A stretch of DNA of 64,000 bases, taken from positions 124,001 to 188,000 of the forward strand of contig WION01000029.1 in NCBI GenBank assembly GCA_015039365.1, read 5' to 3'. Position 1 is the stretch's first letter. Every line of letters begins with the position of its first letter. A program made the translations under genes and the position numbers. The notes beneath the pieces are model-generated. The model had not been told where the DNA came from, ran no database searches, and saw only the letters and a program-made list of their open reading frames with translations. The DNA comes from Amanita rubescens (lineage: Eukaryota; Basidiomycota; Agaricomycetes; Agaricales; Amanitaceae). This document shows, piece after piece, positions 8,071 to 19,355 of the stretch.

Positions 8071-10975
8071 GTCAAGCACATCGAATCTCGAGGCACCTGC
8101 CGTGACGTCTTCTCTGGAATGATCCAGGTCATTCGGATGAATGGATGGTGGCAAGCAGTGGATCCCGTCCGTGATCACCGTTCTTTTTATATTTGTCTGC
8201 TATAAACCTCACTTCCTCGATAGTATTATGGCAAGAATCGCGGGGAGCCAACGAACTGGGAACATACTATTCTTATCAAGAATGGGAAGATTTTGAAATC
8301 ATCGAGAAAAATGCTCGGTTGGAGCATTGCGCAACATGCGAGATAACGAGCCCAAAGTTAATGGTCTACCGCGATTTGAAAACAAACTTTGTGTAAGATC
8401 CCCCCCGTCCCTTCGTCGCCCGAGTCTCGTTACGATCTGTTACGCATCAAGGGGCTCGAAGATGAAGCCATTTGATGAGTAAGTACTCTATCAGTAGCCA
8501 CTACCTTTTATGACTTTGTTGGTAGAAGTAAAGTACTGGTGGAACGCAAGAAAATAAATTTCGTACACAAACAACGACATTAATCCAATCGGATGTTTTA
8601 TCTACGCTGAATGCGTGTGGAAGTGACCAGCGGCTGAAAACGATTGTGAAAGTTATGACCTTGAGGGAATAGCTGACATATAGAATGTAGCCTTCGCATC
8701 GGTACTGGGTGTGGTGATCAATGGATCGAAGCACGATATTGCTTGGGCGATTGCTGAGCGCTGAGCAGTTGCATCGCCACTACTAAAGGTCCAGTTACGT
8801 CGGACGGTCGTATTCATCTGGTGCGCGTAAAATGCCAAACGATAGCCTAAATCAGCTCACTTCCAGCCATGTTTGTTGTGTAGGCGTACCCATCTTGCAA
8901 TCCGACAAGTGACACGTTTGCCGTCCCTATTTGCAGCTTCAAGTTCTTCTTGACCAACTCTGGTGCTACCGCCCGTCAGCACACCACCACTTTGTTACCC
9001 ATTCAGCGGAGGTGCCGAGACTCGGGTGAAGCTTTGCTGACGATGGAAGGGCTAATAGTATGCGTCCTGCGCTACTTTGAAGCGTGCCCTCCACTCTCTT
9101 TCGCGATCTAGGGCGAACTATTCGCATCCTCGCCATACTATCGGTCAAAAATGCTGCACTTCGTCTGCTGCCTGCAAGCGCTAGCCTGTCATATTATATA
9201 GTTATGCCAGCATTCGAGAAATCAGATGCAACTTCCTCCTACAATTTTAGCGATCAATTTTCAAACCGTCGGCCCAGACTATCGGTTGGGGTCCGGTGTC
9301 CGCGAAACTACTACCTTACAGTGAAACTGGTGGCGTTTACAATCCAGGTATACCCTGAAACCACTAATACGGGAAACACATCCCTGTATGTCAGATGGCT
9401 CGACATGGGTAATCAGAACCCCTTTATTTGGCTCCGAGTAGCAGCTTGACGCCATGGATACACACGCAAATTCCGCCGACAATCATCTGTGGAAGAAGTG
9501 ATATGGTAAGCAGCGTATCATCAAAGCGACTAACAAGAGATAGTCATACATAGAGGTTGCCGAGGACTTTCCCTGGGAGAATTAACCTTTTAAAATTTTG
9601 GTCTTGATCGCGAGCGATGTTTAGGTATGCGCTAAGACTTGTTAGAACGTCTCCTGCAGGGCCCGCATAAGACTAGGGACCTGTCAGCTCGAACCAGGGC
9701 TAACGACGCTAATAGCCAAAAGGGCATCAGTTGCTCCGGGGTCCTGTACGGGCAGCACATACGACGGAACAGCACCACACTGCGGAAAAGACCCAAAGGG
9801 TACCCCCCCTTTATGCTGTGGATTGGCAGTGGGAAAATGAGGTTCAACCTCACTCCATCGACGTCGGTTGTTGACATTTGCCATATCAGAATTTCCACAC
9901 ATTCGGGATTTCGCGACACTAGATAAGCTTATTGCCACAGGATAGCGGTATATGTAGCCTTTTTAAGCAATATTGCTTCTAGATTCATTTCGCCTAGATG
10001 GCGGTAACATACGCCAAAGTGTCGTTTCTGATTTCACGTCCAGCGAACTATATTTCGCGTCATGTGTCTGTTTCCAACAGACTACGTCAAGGGCGGCAAG
10101 GCCAGGGCAACCCAGGCGAAGGAACTGGGTTTGCAACCTTGTTTTGTTTTCAGAATATTGGTGCCTGCGGAGGCTTGCGGGGATCGCGTAAAATCCGAGT
10201 CGGCCGCTGAATAAAGTATGGCGCGCATCAAGAAGCACTCACCTTTTCTGATATCTATGTCAATGTCATAAGCGGGCTCTGATCTACCCCAGGTCGCGCC
10301 AATATGCGATAGCAAAAGACGACGGGAGCAGTCGTTAGGGCTCAAAATGAATTATCAAGTCAAGTTTTTACTCACAGACGACAGACGAGGGCCTGACCCT
10401 GTTCATTTGATAAGAGCAATGAGACCCTCGTCCTCGGCCACCCCAAATTTGAGTGACTCAGCAGACAAATGCAGTTTAATTGCGCGATGCGCCAAGCTGG
10501 TACCCACCCGCCAGGGTGACTGAAGTTGAGTTCAGCGCAGTCGAGTCCGGCGATCAGTCTTAGGGCCGTGGCAGTGTGAAAATCCAGACAAATACGGATG
10601 GTTGATAAGAATATTATTGCCGAGTCCTGCCGAGGCCCGACGTTTACATTATCAAAACACACGAGATTATTAATTTTCATCTTTGTGAGTCACCCACCAA
10701 GAAGCTAATCAAAAATCCGTTATAGTGCGATGGTATCGGTAACTGCAGAAAATCAATCTCAGGTGCGCCAAAGCGGTCTCTTTTTCGAATTGTAACGCTG
10801 AATGAATCGCGATTTGTGGTCATCTGGCACTCTATGATCTACGATATATGCTAATTGACTTATCAATCTGGAAACTGCACCTGTCCTCTATTCTGGGGAA
10901 TGCACGCTCCAAATCCTAAAATACCTCAAACCGCATACAATGAACATTGTTAAATCCCTCGTTCCTGGCCATTAG
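8071..10975. other. Region without a convincing gene
   Basis: Several 60-120 codon frames occur on both strands but none forms a consistent exon series or matches a family I know. A minus-strand stretch at about 8.6-9.1 kb and another at 10.08-10.68 kb (an exon-like frame ending at a GTGAGT donor near 10.24 kb) are the least unlikely to be decayed coding sequence. No transposon ends or RNA genes were seen. Confidence 0.4.
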
Positions 10976-13431
10976 ACGACTAATACCAATGGAGCTGCGT
11001 TGAAACATTTACCAGCAAGCTACTATACCCAATTCCTTTCTGATGTTGCCAAAGAGCGCAATCCGAGTCCTAGTACGTCCTCTCTCTCCTATCTTATTTT
11101 TTTTTATCACGCCATCATTGGTGGTGGCGGTAGACGCAAACTAACCGACTTTGTAATCAGTCCGTAGTCTACTGCCATTAGAAGCCACACCGGGCCTCAT
11201 ATCCCTCCTTGCCGGTAAACCGAATGGATCCATGTTTCCATTCACATCGTTTAGCTTTACTGCGCGGTCGCCTACGGATCCATCACAGGAGACAGCGATG
11301 ACGATTGATGGCGTGGATCTTGCGGAGAGCCTACAGTATGGTCACACGGACGGGTATAAGGGGTTGCAGGAATGGTTGTACGGCTTACAGGAAAAGGCGC
11401 ATGGGAGGAAAAAGGGAGAAGGGTGGCGCATTTCAATTGGGTTTGGATCTCAGGACCTAATTTACAAGGTGGGTGCGGTCGCGGGTGGATGGGAATACGT
11501 GCAAGTTCCGCCTATTTCAGGGCTGGGGCTTCTATGACTATGTATATGCGCAGTACTGACTCGGCCTTTTTGCGCCTTTTTGATTATAGGCCGTGAATGC
11601 GCTTGTCAACCCTGGTGATCCGATTCTGGTCGAGTCGCCTGTATACGCGTGAGTACCTAATTTCCTTTCGGAAGTGCAACTTGCACTCGGTCACTCAAAC
11701 GGGCCTTACTTCCATTCAGTGGCGTTATACCCATGTTCCAGACTTTACACTGTGAGCAAATAGGTGAGGATGATCTACCGTTTAGGAAAATATTCCCATT
11801 CCCATTGTGCGGTGCCCATTGTTGCTAAATTGGATGATTGGGAGACGGACCCTGTCAGCCGTCCGTGTCCGCCCGCCGGACAATGGCGAGTGATGTATAT
11901 AGGGGCGCAGGGGGCAGATCATATCAGCCCCTGGGCTATTACAAAGCTTGATACGTACGCTGCGCACAGTGCTGACAGAGTCAACAACAGAGGTGGATAC
12001 CGACTCCAACGGGATATCCTCAAGCTCATTACGCGCGATCTTGGAAAGCTGGCCCAGCGGTAAACCAAAGCCCAGGGTCTTGTACACCGTTCCCGTGAGT
12101 TTTATTCTTGCGATGAATTTTTTGATCTTAATTTCGCGTATATACGCATAAACCTTATCGCCCGTTACTCTCGCCGAATCCGACTTTTTTTTAGTATGGC
12201 TGTAATCCCACAGGTATGACTGCCACTTTGGAACGGCGCCAAGAAGTCTTGAGGTTAGCGAGGGAGCATGATTTTATCATACTAGAAGGTAAAAATTAAA
12301 AAAAACGTTTCTGTTTCTTCGTCGCGTTATCGCCGCAGGGCAAGGGCCAAGGTCCGAGTTCATGCATGCGTATTCACCCCATCAGTGGGATCAACGCATA
12401 AAAGGGGACTTATCGCATAACTCACGATTCGGTTTTATAGATGATCCATACTATTACTTGTATTACGGCAAAAGTACACGCAGTCCGTCCTATTTTACCC
12501 TTGAGCTTCAAGAGCCGGAAGTGGGTCGTGTGCTCAGGTTTGATAGTATGTCCAAGATCCTGTCAGCGGGTATCCGTATAGGGTTTGCATCTGGACCTGA
12601 GGCTATCCTTACAGCTATGGATCGACACGTACGTCGTTTTTTTTGCTTCCCAGCGATTCCTTCTGATGACCCCGTCGCTCGGTTGTGACTTTCTATTCTG
12701 GCACGGATATAAATATACGTGGTCGCGTGACTAAATACGGCGCCGACTCGCGTTTGAATTTAATTCGGCACCCACGTTCGTACTGATAACATTGTCACGC
12801 TTGACAAAATCCGTCATCTCCGTTATTTGGTATTTGTATGGGGTGTTCGGGGCATCTGTGCCTTGTGTGTGCTTCGGTGCCTTGTGCGCGGCGTACGTGT
12901 GTTGTGTGTGCGTGTTGGGGTCGAGCAGACTAGCACTGCGAACCTGCAAGTGTCGTCGTTGACGCAGATGATTACGTTCAAGTTGTTGGAAAATTGGGGT
13001 CATGAAGGGTTTTTTACGCACACGAAACACGTGTCAGAATTTTACCGAGAGAAACGGGACGTGTTTGAATGGGCGATGAAGAAGCACCTTGATGGACTTG
13101 CGGTATGGAATACGCCCGAGGCTGGCATGTTCTTTTGGTGCGTGTGCCTGCTCGGGTTGTGGATCCGAATAGCATAATTGAGCGACGGCGTAGGTTCAAA
13201 CTGTGTTTGAAGAACGGCAATGAGGATTCAGCTGCCATTATCCGAACCAAGGCGTTCGAAAAGGGAGTACTTGCACTTCCTGGGACAGTGTTCCTGCCCA
13301 ATGGACGCAAGACGGCATACGTGCGTGCATCTTTCAGCGTAGTGGGTGAGGATGAGGTGGAAGAGGCAGTCAAAAGACTTCGGGAGGCTATTTTGGAGAG
13401 TAGAGAGGAACCGGCGGCGGAGGAATATTAA
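10976..13431 (+). CDS. ARO8: Aro8-type PLP aminotransferase (aromatic / 2-aminoadipate)
   Basis: Fold-type I PLP enzyme transferring amino groups between aromatic amino acids or 2-aminoadipate and 2-oxo acids, in aromatic amino acid or lysine metabolism. Nine exons: 10976-11072, 11161-11468, 11590-11648, 11720-11763, 11991-12094, 12195-12288, 12441-12628, 12929-13137 and 13194-13431. They sum to 1341 nt, exactly 447 codons with the stop. Landmarks in order: HLPASYYTQF, LQYGHTDGYKGLQEW, YGCNPTG (cofactor site), ILEDDPYYYL, SMSKILSAGIRIGF (Schiff-base Lys in SMSK) and YVRASFS (substrate carboxylate Arg). The first codons are unresolved. An ATG at 10940 is in frame but separated by a TAG at 10973-10975, which may instead be an intron's AG with an unseen first exon upstream. 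Confidence 0.88.
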
Positions 13432-13733
13432 GCTTTGGAGCGAGTGTCAACGCAACGGGGGTTCATGCCTGTTTTAGTGATACGGTGGAGCACTAGGGAG
13501 ACCCTGCCCGGTAGCCGTTGCGAAGCGAGCAGGAATGCCGTTTGACTCAGAGGAGAGGAAAGAGCCGGTGGCAGTGCAGAGGAGATCTGATATAAAAACG
13601 ACAGATAATCGTGGAAATGAAACTTGTGCTTCCCTTCGATATACGTTACACCCCTGTACACCTTGGTACGTCTGATGACTCTGATGACCCCTGTGGGACG
13701 TGGATGGTCTAAAAGACCGATCAGATATATACA

Positions 13734-13982
13734 ATGGCAAAAGTGGAGAGTGGTGCGCCTGCAGACGGATGCTGGGCGGTGAAGTGCGACAAGTGCGGAA
13801 AGACGACGTGGGCGGTAAGCGGACAGATACCTTTTACTGGACCGTGTCTAACGATTTTTTTCAGGGTTGCGGGCGGCATGTTGACATCGTGAGTTGAACG
13901 AGCAAGGCAGGGCTAGGCTAACTTGGTACAGGTTATGAGAGATGTGAAGGAAAGTGATCGATGTGAATGTCCGCGTAGTTAG
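13734..13982 (+). CDS. Small conserved CxxC protein, 51 residues
   Basis: Three exons (13734-13814, 13865-13888, 13932-13982) encode 27+8+16 codons, all phase 0. The middle exon is only 24 nt. The product contains CDKCGKTTW, then GCGRHVDIVM, then DRCECPRS, with about five Cys and one His that could bind one zinc ion. This layout matches a short protein family widespread in filamentous fungi (CxxCGK(T/S)xWxGCGxH). The function is unknown to me and no signal peptide is visible. It is easily missed because no exon exceeds 81 nt. Confidence 0.75.
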
Positions 13983-14099
13983 TAAATCTGAGATCTACGG
14001 TGGTTGGGGTCCACCTTCCCGATATGGAAACGCGCCTCATGATCTACTAAAGAACTCCTCTCCTCCACCGCTCGCCTCCCATGCTGTCTCCGCTCCGAA

Positions 14100-17000
14100 A
14101 TGCTCTCCTCCGTACCATTTGACCCTGCAGAGGTCCTCACAACCAACACTCTAGATGCTTACATTGATACGGGAAGGCCGATGCTCAACAATTACATCCG
14201 TTACGCTAAGGTTGGCGGAGGTCAGCACGGCGAGGTCTATCTCTGTTACAAGTCAGACCCAAAGTTGCCTACAAATCACCCAGAGTATCGCATTCCTGTA
14301 GTAAGACTATATCCTGATCTTTATTTCTCTCTACCTTATCACCCACAAAGGCTATGAAATCCGTCAGACGCGACAACCCCCGCGCCGAACAGCTCAAAAA
14401 GCTCCGCCAGCGTCGCCTCCCTTCCACCCCACACACCCCGCTGGCAGACAAACTCAACACTACCGAGGCCAAAATCCGCAAGGAAATTGCTATCATGAAA
14501 AAGTGTAGACACCCCCATGTAGTGCGGCTGTACGAAGTGATAGACGACAGGATGCGGGATAAGATATACATGGGTGCGTCTCCGTGCATTTGTCTTTCGG
14601 CGTCTCTGATCCCGTGTTGTTTTTGCCAGTCATGGAGTATCTTGGAGGTGGCGAAGTAAAATGGAGAAACGATGGCAACGAGCCTATCCTTACCGTCGAG
14701 CAGACGCGCCGGATCATGCGGGATGCTGTTCTGGGCCTCGAATATCGTGCGCATACCGTGTTCTATCTGATCATAACCCAAGCTAATTTCTACTCTAGTC
14801 CACTATCAAGGCATCATTCACCGTGATATCAAACCAGCCAACCTCTTATGGACAGACGACAGGCGTCAAGTCAAAATTGGAGATTTTGGCGTGTCGCATT
14901 TTTCGTATGCACAGCGGCTCGCCGCGGCTGGAAATGAGGGCGATAAGGATCCACATGATCCTATATTACTCGACGACTCGGATCTGACGAGGAGAGCTGG
15001 CACGCCATCCTTTCTCGCACCAGAAGTCGTCTTTGAGCACACAAACGACCCCATGTCGTCTTCTGGCTCGTCATCACTCCACGCCGTGGGAAGTTCCTCC
15101 ACTGTTGCTTCCATCCGTCCACGCCCACCAATAACGAAGGCTATCGACGTGTGGGCTCTAGGCGTCACGTTGTACTGCCTCTTGTTCGGAAAGACGCCTT
15201 TCTTTGCCGATCCCTCCCTTCCAAGCTCGGAATGGAGCTTGTATAATTCGATATGCAACAATGACTGGGATGCGGAAGAAATGATGGCATTCGATAAGAT
15301 TCCCACCAGCGGACGGCATCCATCAGACGACGATTCAGAGGGTTCCCTGGTCATACGCCTCCTGTCCCATCTCCTCGAAAAGGATGTGACGCAACGTATC
15401 ACTCTTGACGAGGTAAAGGTATGTAGAGTCTATTCTAACTTTTCGCACTTTCGCTTACCGTCCTCTTAGCGAAGCCCATGGCTTTTACGCGGCTTGCCGG
15501 AACCCCAAAAGTGGTTAGAGGTGACCTCTACCACATACAAGATCAATGTGTCCAAAGCGGAAACGTCGGTAGCCATGTCCAACGTTCGCTTTTCATGGAA
15601 CTGGGGTGCTGTACGGCGTATGTTCAGCAACCTTCGCCCCCTCCACCATACGCGCGCACGCCAGAATACTGCCAAGCGGCGGCGGCGCCTGGAAGACGAC
15701 GGTCGGGGACCCGTCATGTCCGATCCTCAAATGGAACAGCGAATCAAATTTTCATCACCACGTCATCCACTTCCGCCTCCTCCTCCCAAACCAGTCCCAA
15801 GGAAACAAGAAATCAACAGTCTCACACCTCTCGTCCGCAGCTACGAGCGGATTCCGGATAGCTCTGCCTCCGCCGTTGCCAGGCCCAAAAATCAGCGATC
15901 CAAATCGATCGATCGATGGTGTTCTACCCCAACGCCAAGGCCTCGTCCGACTATTGTCACATCTATCGCTACCGCCTCCACGGTTACCGCCAGCGTCGTC
16001 CCGTCTTCCGCCATCCGCGTGCCAGGGGTGCGGCGGGGGTCCGAGTCGCAGACGAGTGCGAGCCAGAGTCAGGGGGGAACGCCTAGCTCTCCGACGGGGA
16101 GCGATCGTCCCCGCCCAAGGTTCTCGCAGTTTATTTCTTCCTTGTCGCATTGGCGGTCGGGCGGCGGAAGTAAATCCCTTCCTACCTCTTCCTTGGCTAT
16201 CGGCGGAGGAGGGGTAGGAGGAAAAGAGAAGGGTGGTATTGGAGCTGGCCCTGGTTCGGGAAACGGAAGAAGCGGCAACGGCACAGAAGTGTCTACGCCC
16301 CTATCGTCTTCCCCTCATCCTCGGTCGTATCCTGCCTCTGTGGCATTGCCTCTTGGCCGGAAAGGAAAGGGGCAAGTGATGAGACGCAGCGAGGAGGCGT
16401 TGAGGCGTCACCCTCGCGGTCCTTTCCCCGTTCATCAGTCGATGTCTGCTCAACAGCAACAACAACAACAACAACAAGCGCAGCCGAACCAGCAGAGTAG
16501 ATACTCGCAGTGCGTTTATGGAAATCAGCAGTATCACCACGGCCAGAATTATCATAACCACCAGCATCCGTATAACCCGCTTGCCCATCTTGGCGGGAGC
16601 AGCAGCGGCTTCGTCGGAGGAGCGACAGTAGTAGCAGGAGGAGGAGGAAGCCCTTTTAGCGGTTCAGGACCCTCCAACGCAAGCGGGATGTTCACAGCTG
16701 CGCGTCGCGCGTCGAGTTGGGGTTACGAAGGGTTCGACAACTCGGAGTACGTTGATGTGGTGAGTCTCCGGAGTGATCGGATCGAGTTGAACGATCATGA
16801 GATGATTGTGGGGGCGGGTGGCGTGTCGAATGATTTGCAAGCGTTGATGCCGAGGAGTTTGAGTGCTGGTGTGGGTATCACCAGTTCCGGTACCGCTGGT
16901 GGAGCTGCGATGGTGGCGGCGAGTGGCTCTGGAGTGGGAGGAGCGGGACCGTTGAGCTCTGCGTCGCGGACGATTGTTGGTGGGAGGCCAGTGCCACGGG

Positions 17001-17416
17001 AGAATGGCCGTGTGTCGTTTTATGACGAGAGGTATGGTCCGCCTGGGTTTGATGAGGACTCGTCGACTATTGCGAGTGGGAGTGGGAGTGTTTGTAGGAG
17101 CAATGGCAGCAGTGCGAGCAGCTGTAGTGGGGAGTGGCAGCGCGGGAGTGGTATGTTTGCGGAAGAGGTCGATGATGGAGAGGAAGCGGTGGGGGAAGAC
17201 GAGGAAGTGGTGGGAGTGGTGGGAGTGGGTGACCTCGAGCAGCGCGAATGTGCTCGAGCGGAGAACGGGGAACGGTCTTCCCGAGTCTACGCAGATGAAG
17301 ATGCCAGTGCGAAGAGCAGAGAAGGTCAAGATCAAGGCGACAATGAGGACGACAGCGACGACGATAATCGGGTGACGTTTGCACCCAAGCGACGCGCCGT
17401 TGCTGCCGCCACTTGA
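14100..17416 (+). CDS. CaMKK-like serine/threonine kinase (Ssp1/Sak1 type)
   Basis: Probable upstream kinase of Snf1/AMPK. Exons 14100-14300, 14351-14573, 14630-14746, 14799-15418 and 15470-17416 sum to 3108 nt, giving 1035 residues. Catalytic landmarks: GGGQHGEVYL loop, AMKSV lysine, RKEIAIMKKCRHPHVVRLYE, HRDIKPANLLW, IGDFGVSHF, AGTPSFLAPEV, and IDVWALGVTLYCLLFGKTPF. The insert rich in Arg/Pro between the Lys and helix C (RQRRLPSTPHTPL) is typical of CaMKKs. After the kinase domain comes RSPWLLRGLPEPQKWLEVT and a disordered tail of about 600 residues, with a poly-Gln run near 16.46 kb, Gly/Ser-rich stretches and an acidic end (DDSDDDNRVTFAPKRR). The start was chosen as the first ATG opening the loop exon; an upstream exon cannot be excluded. 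Confidence 0.88.
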
Positions 17417-19355
17417 AGCTTCGACCGAGCAACATAAACCAATTGTGAAAGAAGGGAAAAAAAGTGTATTATTATTTCTTTTCTCTTTTCTTTCGTTGTT
17501 AATTCTTCCTTTTTCCCTTTCTTTCTTTCCCGCATTACACCTCTCTGCATTTATCTTTCTTGTTTTTCTAATCACGTTAGTAGACATACACACACACGTT
17601 CACTCACCTGCCTCCATCTCCTTACGCTCGCAATTTGTTTCATTCCGATTCTTTTCCTCACGTCTCACCCCTCATCCTTTTCGTCCCCTCTCGCTAATCA
17701 CTTTCGATGATATACCTCTCTATTTTTTTGGGTTTTTCGTTCTTACACTCATACATACGTAGGTACATACATACACACTTCTGGTCATGGGTTCATATCA
17801 AAATCATTAACACGCATCATATACGTACGCATACCTACATACAATTGCAACATTCGTATACGTATAACAACTTATAGTTACAATTGCAAAATCCACTCAA
17901 CAAAATTGTACGCCAAGCACGTCTCTTTTATCCTTCCCTATTCGTCACACAAGGGTCGTTTGCTGCCACTTACCACGGCTAGTCATACAATAGCTAGAAA
18001 CTAAAATTTACGCTCATGTTTACATTCAGTTGTACCTTTTTTCCTTTTCCATCCGGGTATTTCTTTCATCCGTACTATGACGTATATCGTTTTTTTTCGG
18101 TGTCAAGGTTGGACAGATGACGCGGGGTACAATATATACGTACGTACTCCTAGATCCAAGGCTCCTACTATAGCACAAACCAACACGTACCGTATTCATC
18201 CTCGCATAAACTGTACTTGCGCGCAGGCACAAGCACAAACCTGGCTGGAATTCGGGGTCCTCGTTGCGCTTCCGAAACGAATTAGCCAACAGCAACAGCC
18301 TTGCATGTTCACACATTCACTCGCTACCATGTACTCAGGCCATCTCCGGATGTTACGATCAGAAGGTTCGAAGGAATTTCTCCAGATTTTCCCCTACAGT
18401 GGAAGTACCGGTGGCCGGGTCATAGTGGGCATTTGTTCCCGGAATCGCTTCACTGCGTTGCTAGTAATAATGCTTACGTCTACTTAGTGCGTCGCACCAG
18501 GACCGCCATTGTCCTCCTTTGCAAGGCTAGAGCATGATCTTCATTTCACCAAATATACGCCAAAAAATCAAAAATCAAATCAGCATAATTAGTTTCCCCC
18601 GCGATGTCCCCAGGCTATTCCTTGTTCAGACTCCGGTTACCTGAGGAGCGAGTTGGCCCGCCAGCGGAACCATACCAGAAAGAGAAGGAATGATGGCTCG
18701 GATCAAGATATGACGTTACTGTAGGCACGTACCGGTGTTCACGCGCACTCGTGCGTCCCTAGAAAAAAATTTCATATATCAAAAGTTCCCTTCTTGGATG
18801 CTTTAGCACACAGCTGCTGACTCTTGCTAACTGCATTGTTGGATTTTCCGCCTGGCAGTCCGTTTTGTTCCGTAGTGCGCAATGCATTGTGCACCAGTGT
18901 GCACCTCGCCTGAGTCCGGAACATATCGCGAGCAGTAGTTGATTTATTTGATTGATGCTCGTCGCTATACTACTCAGTAGCACATATCAACGAGGAAAGA
19001 GACGATTGATTCAAAGCAAAGGAAAGCAGAGTACGAGAATAGGGAGTGTTAACTTTAAGCATATAATAGTGGTATTCAAGAAAGTCAGAAAAATAGTCGT
19101 CAATCTAGCTCATGCTGTCGTTAAAAAAGTCTGATGAAAACGAGAAGGAACGGAATGTTGGCCCAGAGATTAGACGCTTGACAATGTACACGATTTTGTT
19201 TCTTGCATTAGATAGTTTTAATGAACGATTCAGGTGGGAGAGTTAGTCGCGTCAGTGCGTCAGTTTTGCGCATTTATTTTGATAGATGAGCATGATCGGT
19301 GGATGGGGACTTGGCAGGTTTCTTGAGATTTTGATCGCAGCATTGAACACCTCGT
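17417..19355. other. Intergenic between convergent genes
   Basis: About 1.9 kb between two 3' ends. The first 350 bp are T/C-rich, consistent with a 3' untranslated region. Short TACATACGTA-like alternating tracts lie at about 17.75-17.86 kb and 18.13 kb. No coding exon or structured RNA is evident. Confidence 0.5.

Noticed and set aside
9084..9449. 121-codon plus-strand frame ending VRWLDMGNQNPFIWLRVAA
   Set aside because: No recognisable motif, no intron-joined neighbour and a minus-strand frame competes over part of it.
16454..16484. CAA/CAG microsatellite as an independent element
   Set aside because: It lies in frame inside the kinase tail and encodes poly-Gln, so it is part of the gene.
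15606..17593. Several 100-300 codon frames overlapping the kinase tail on both strands
   Set aside because: They arise from the GC-rich, low-complexity tail; the plus frame that continues the kinase domain is the coding one.
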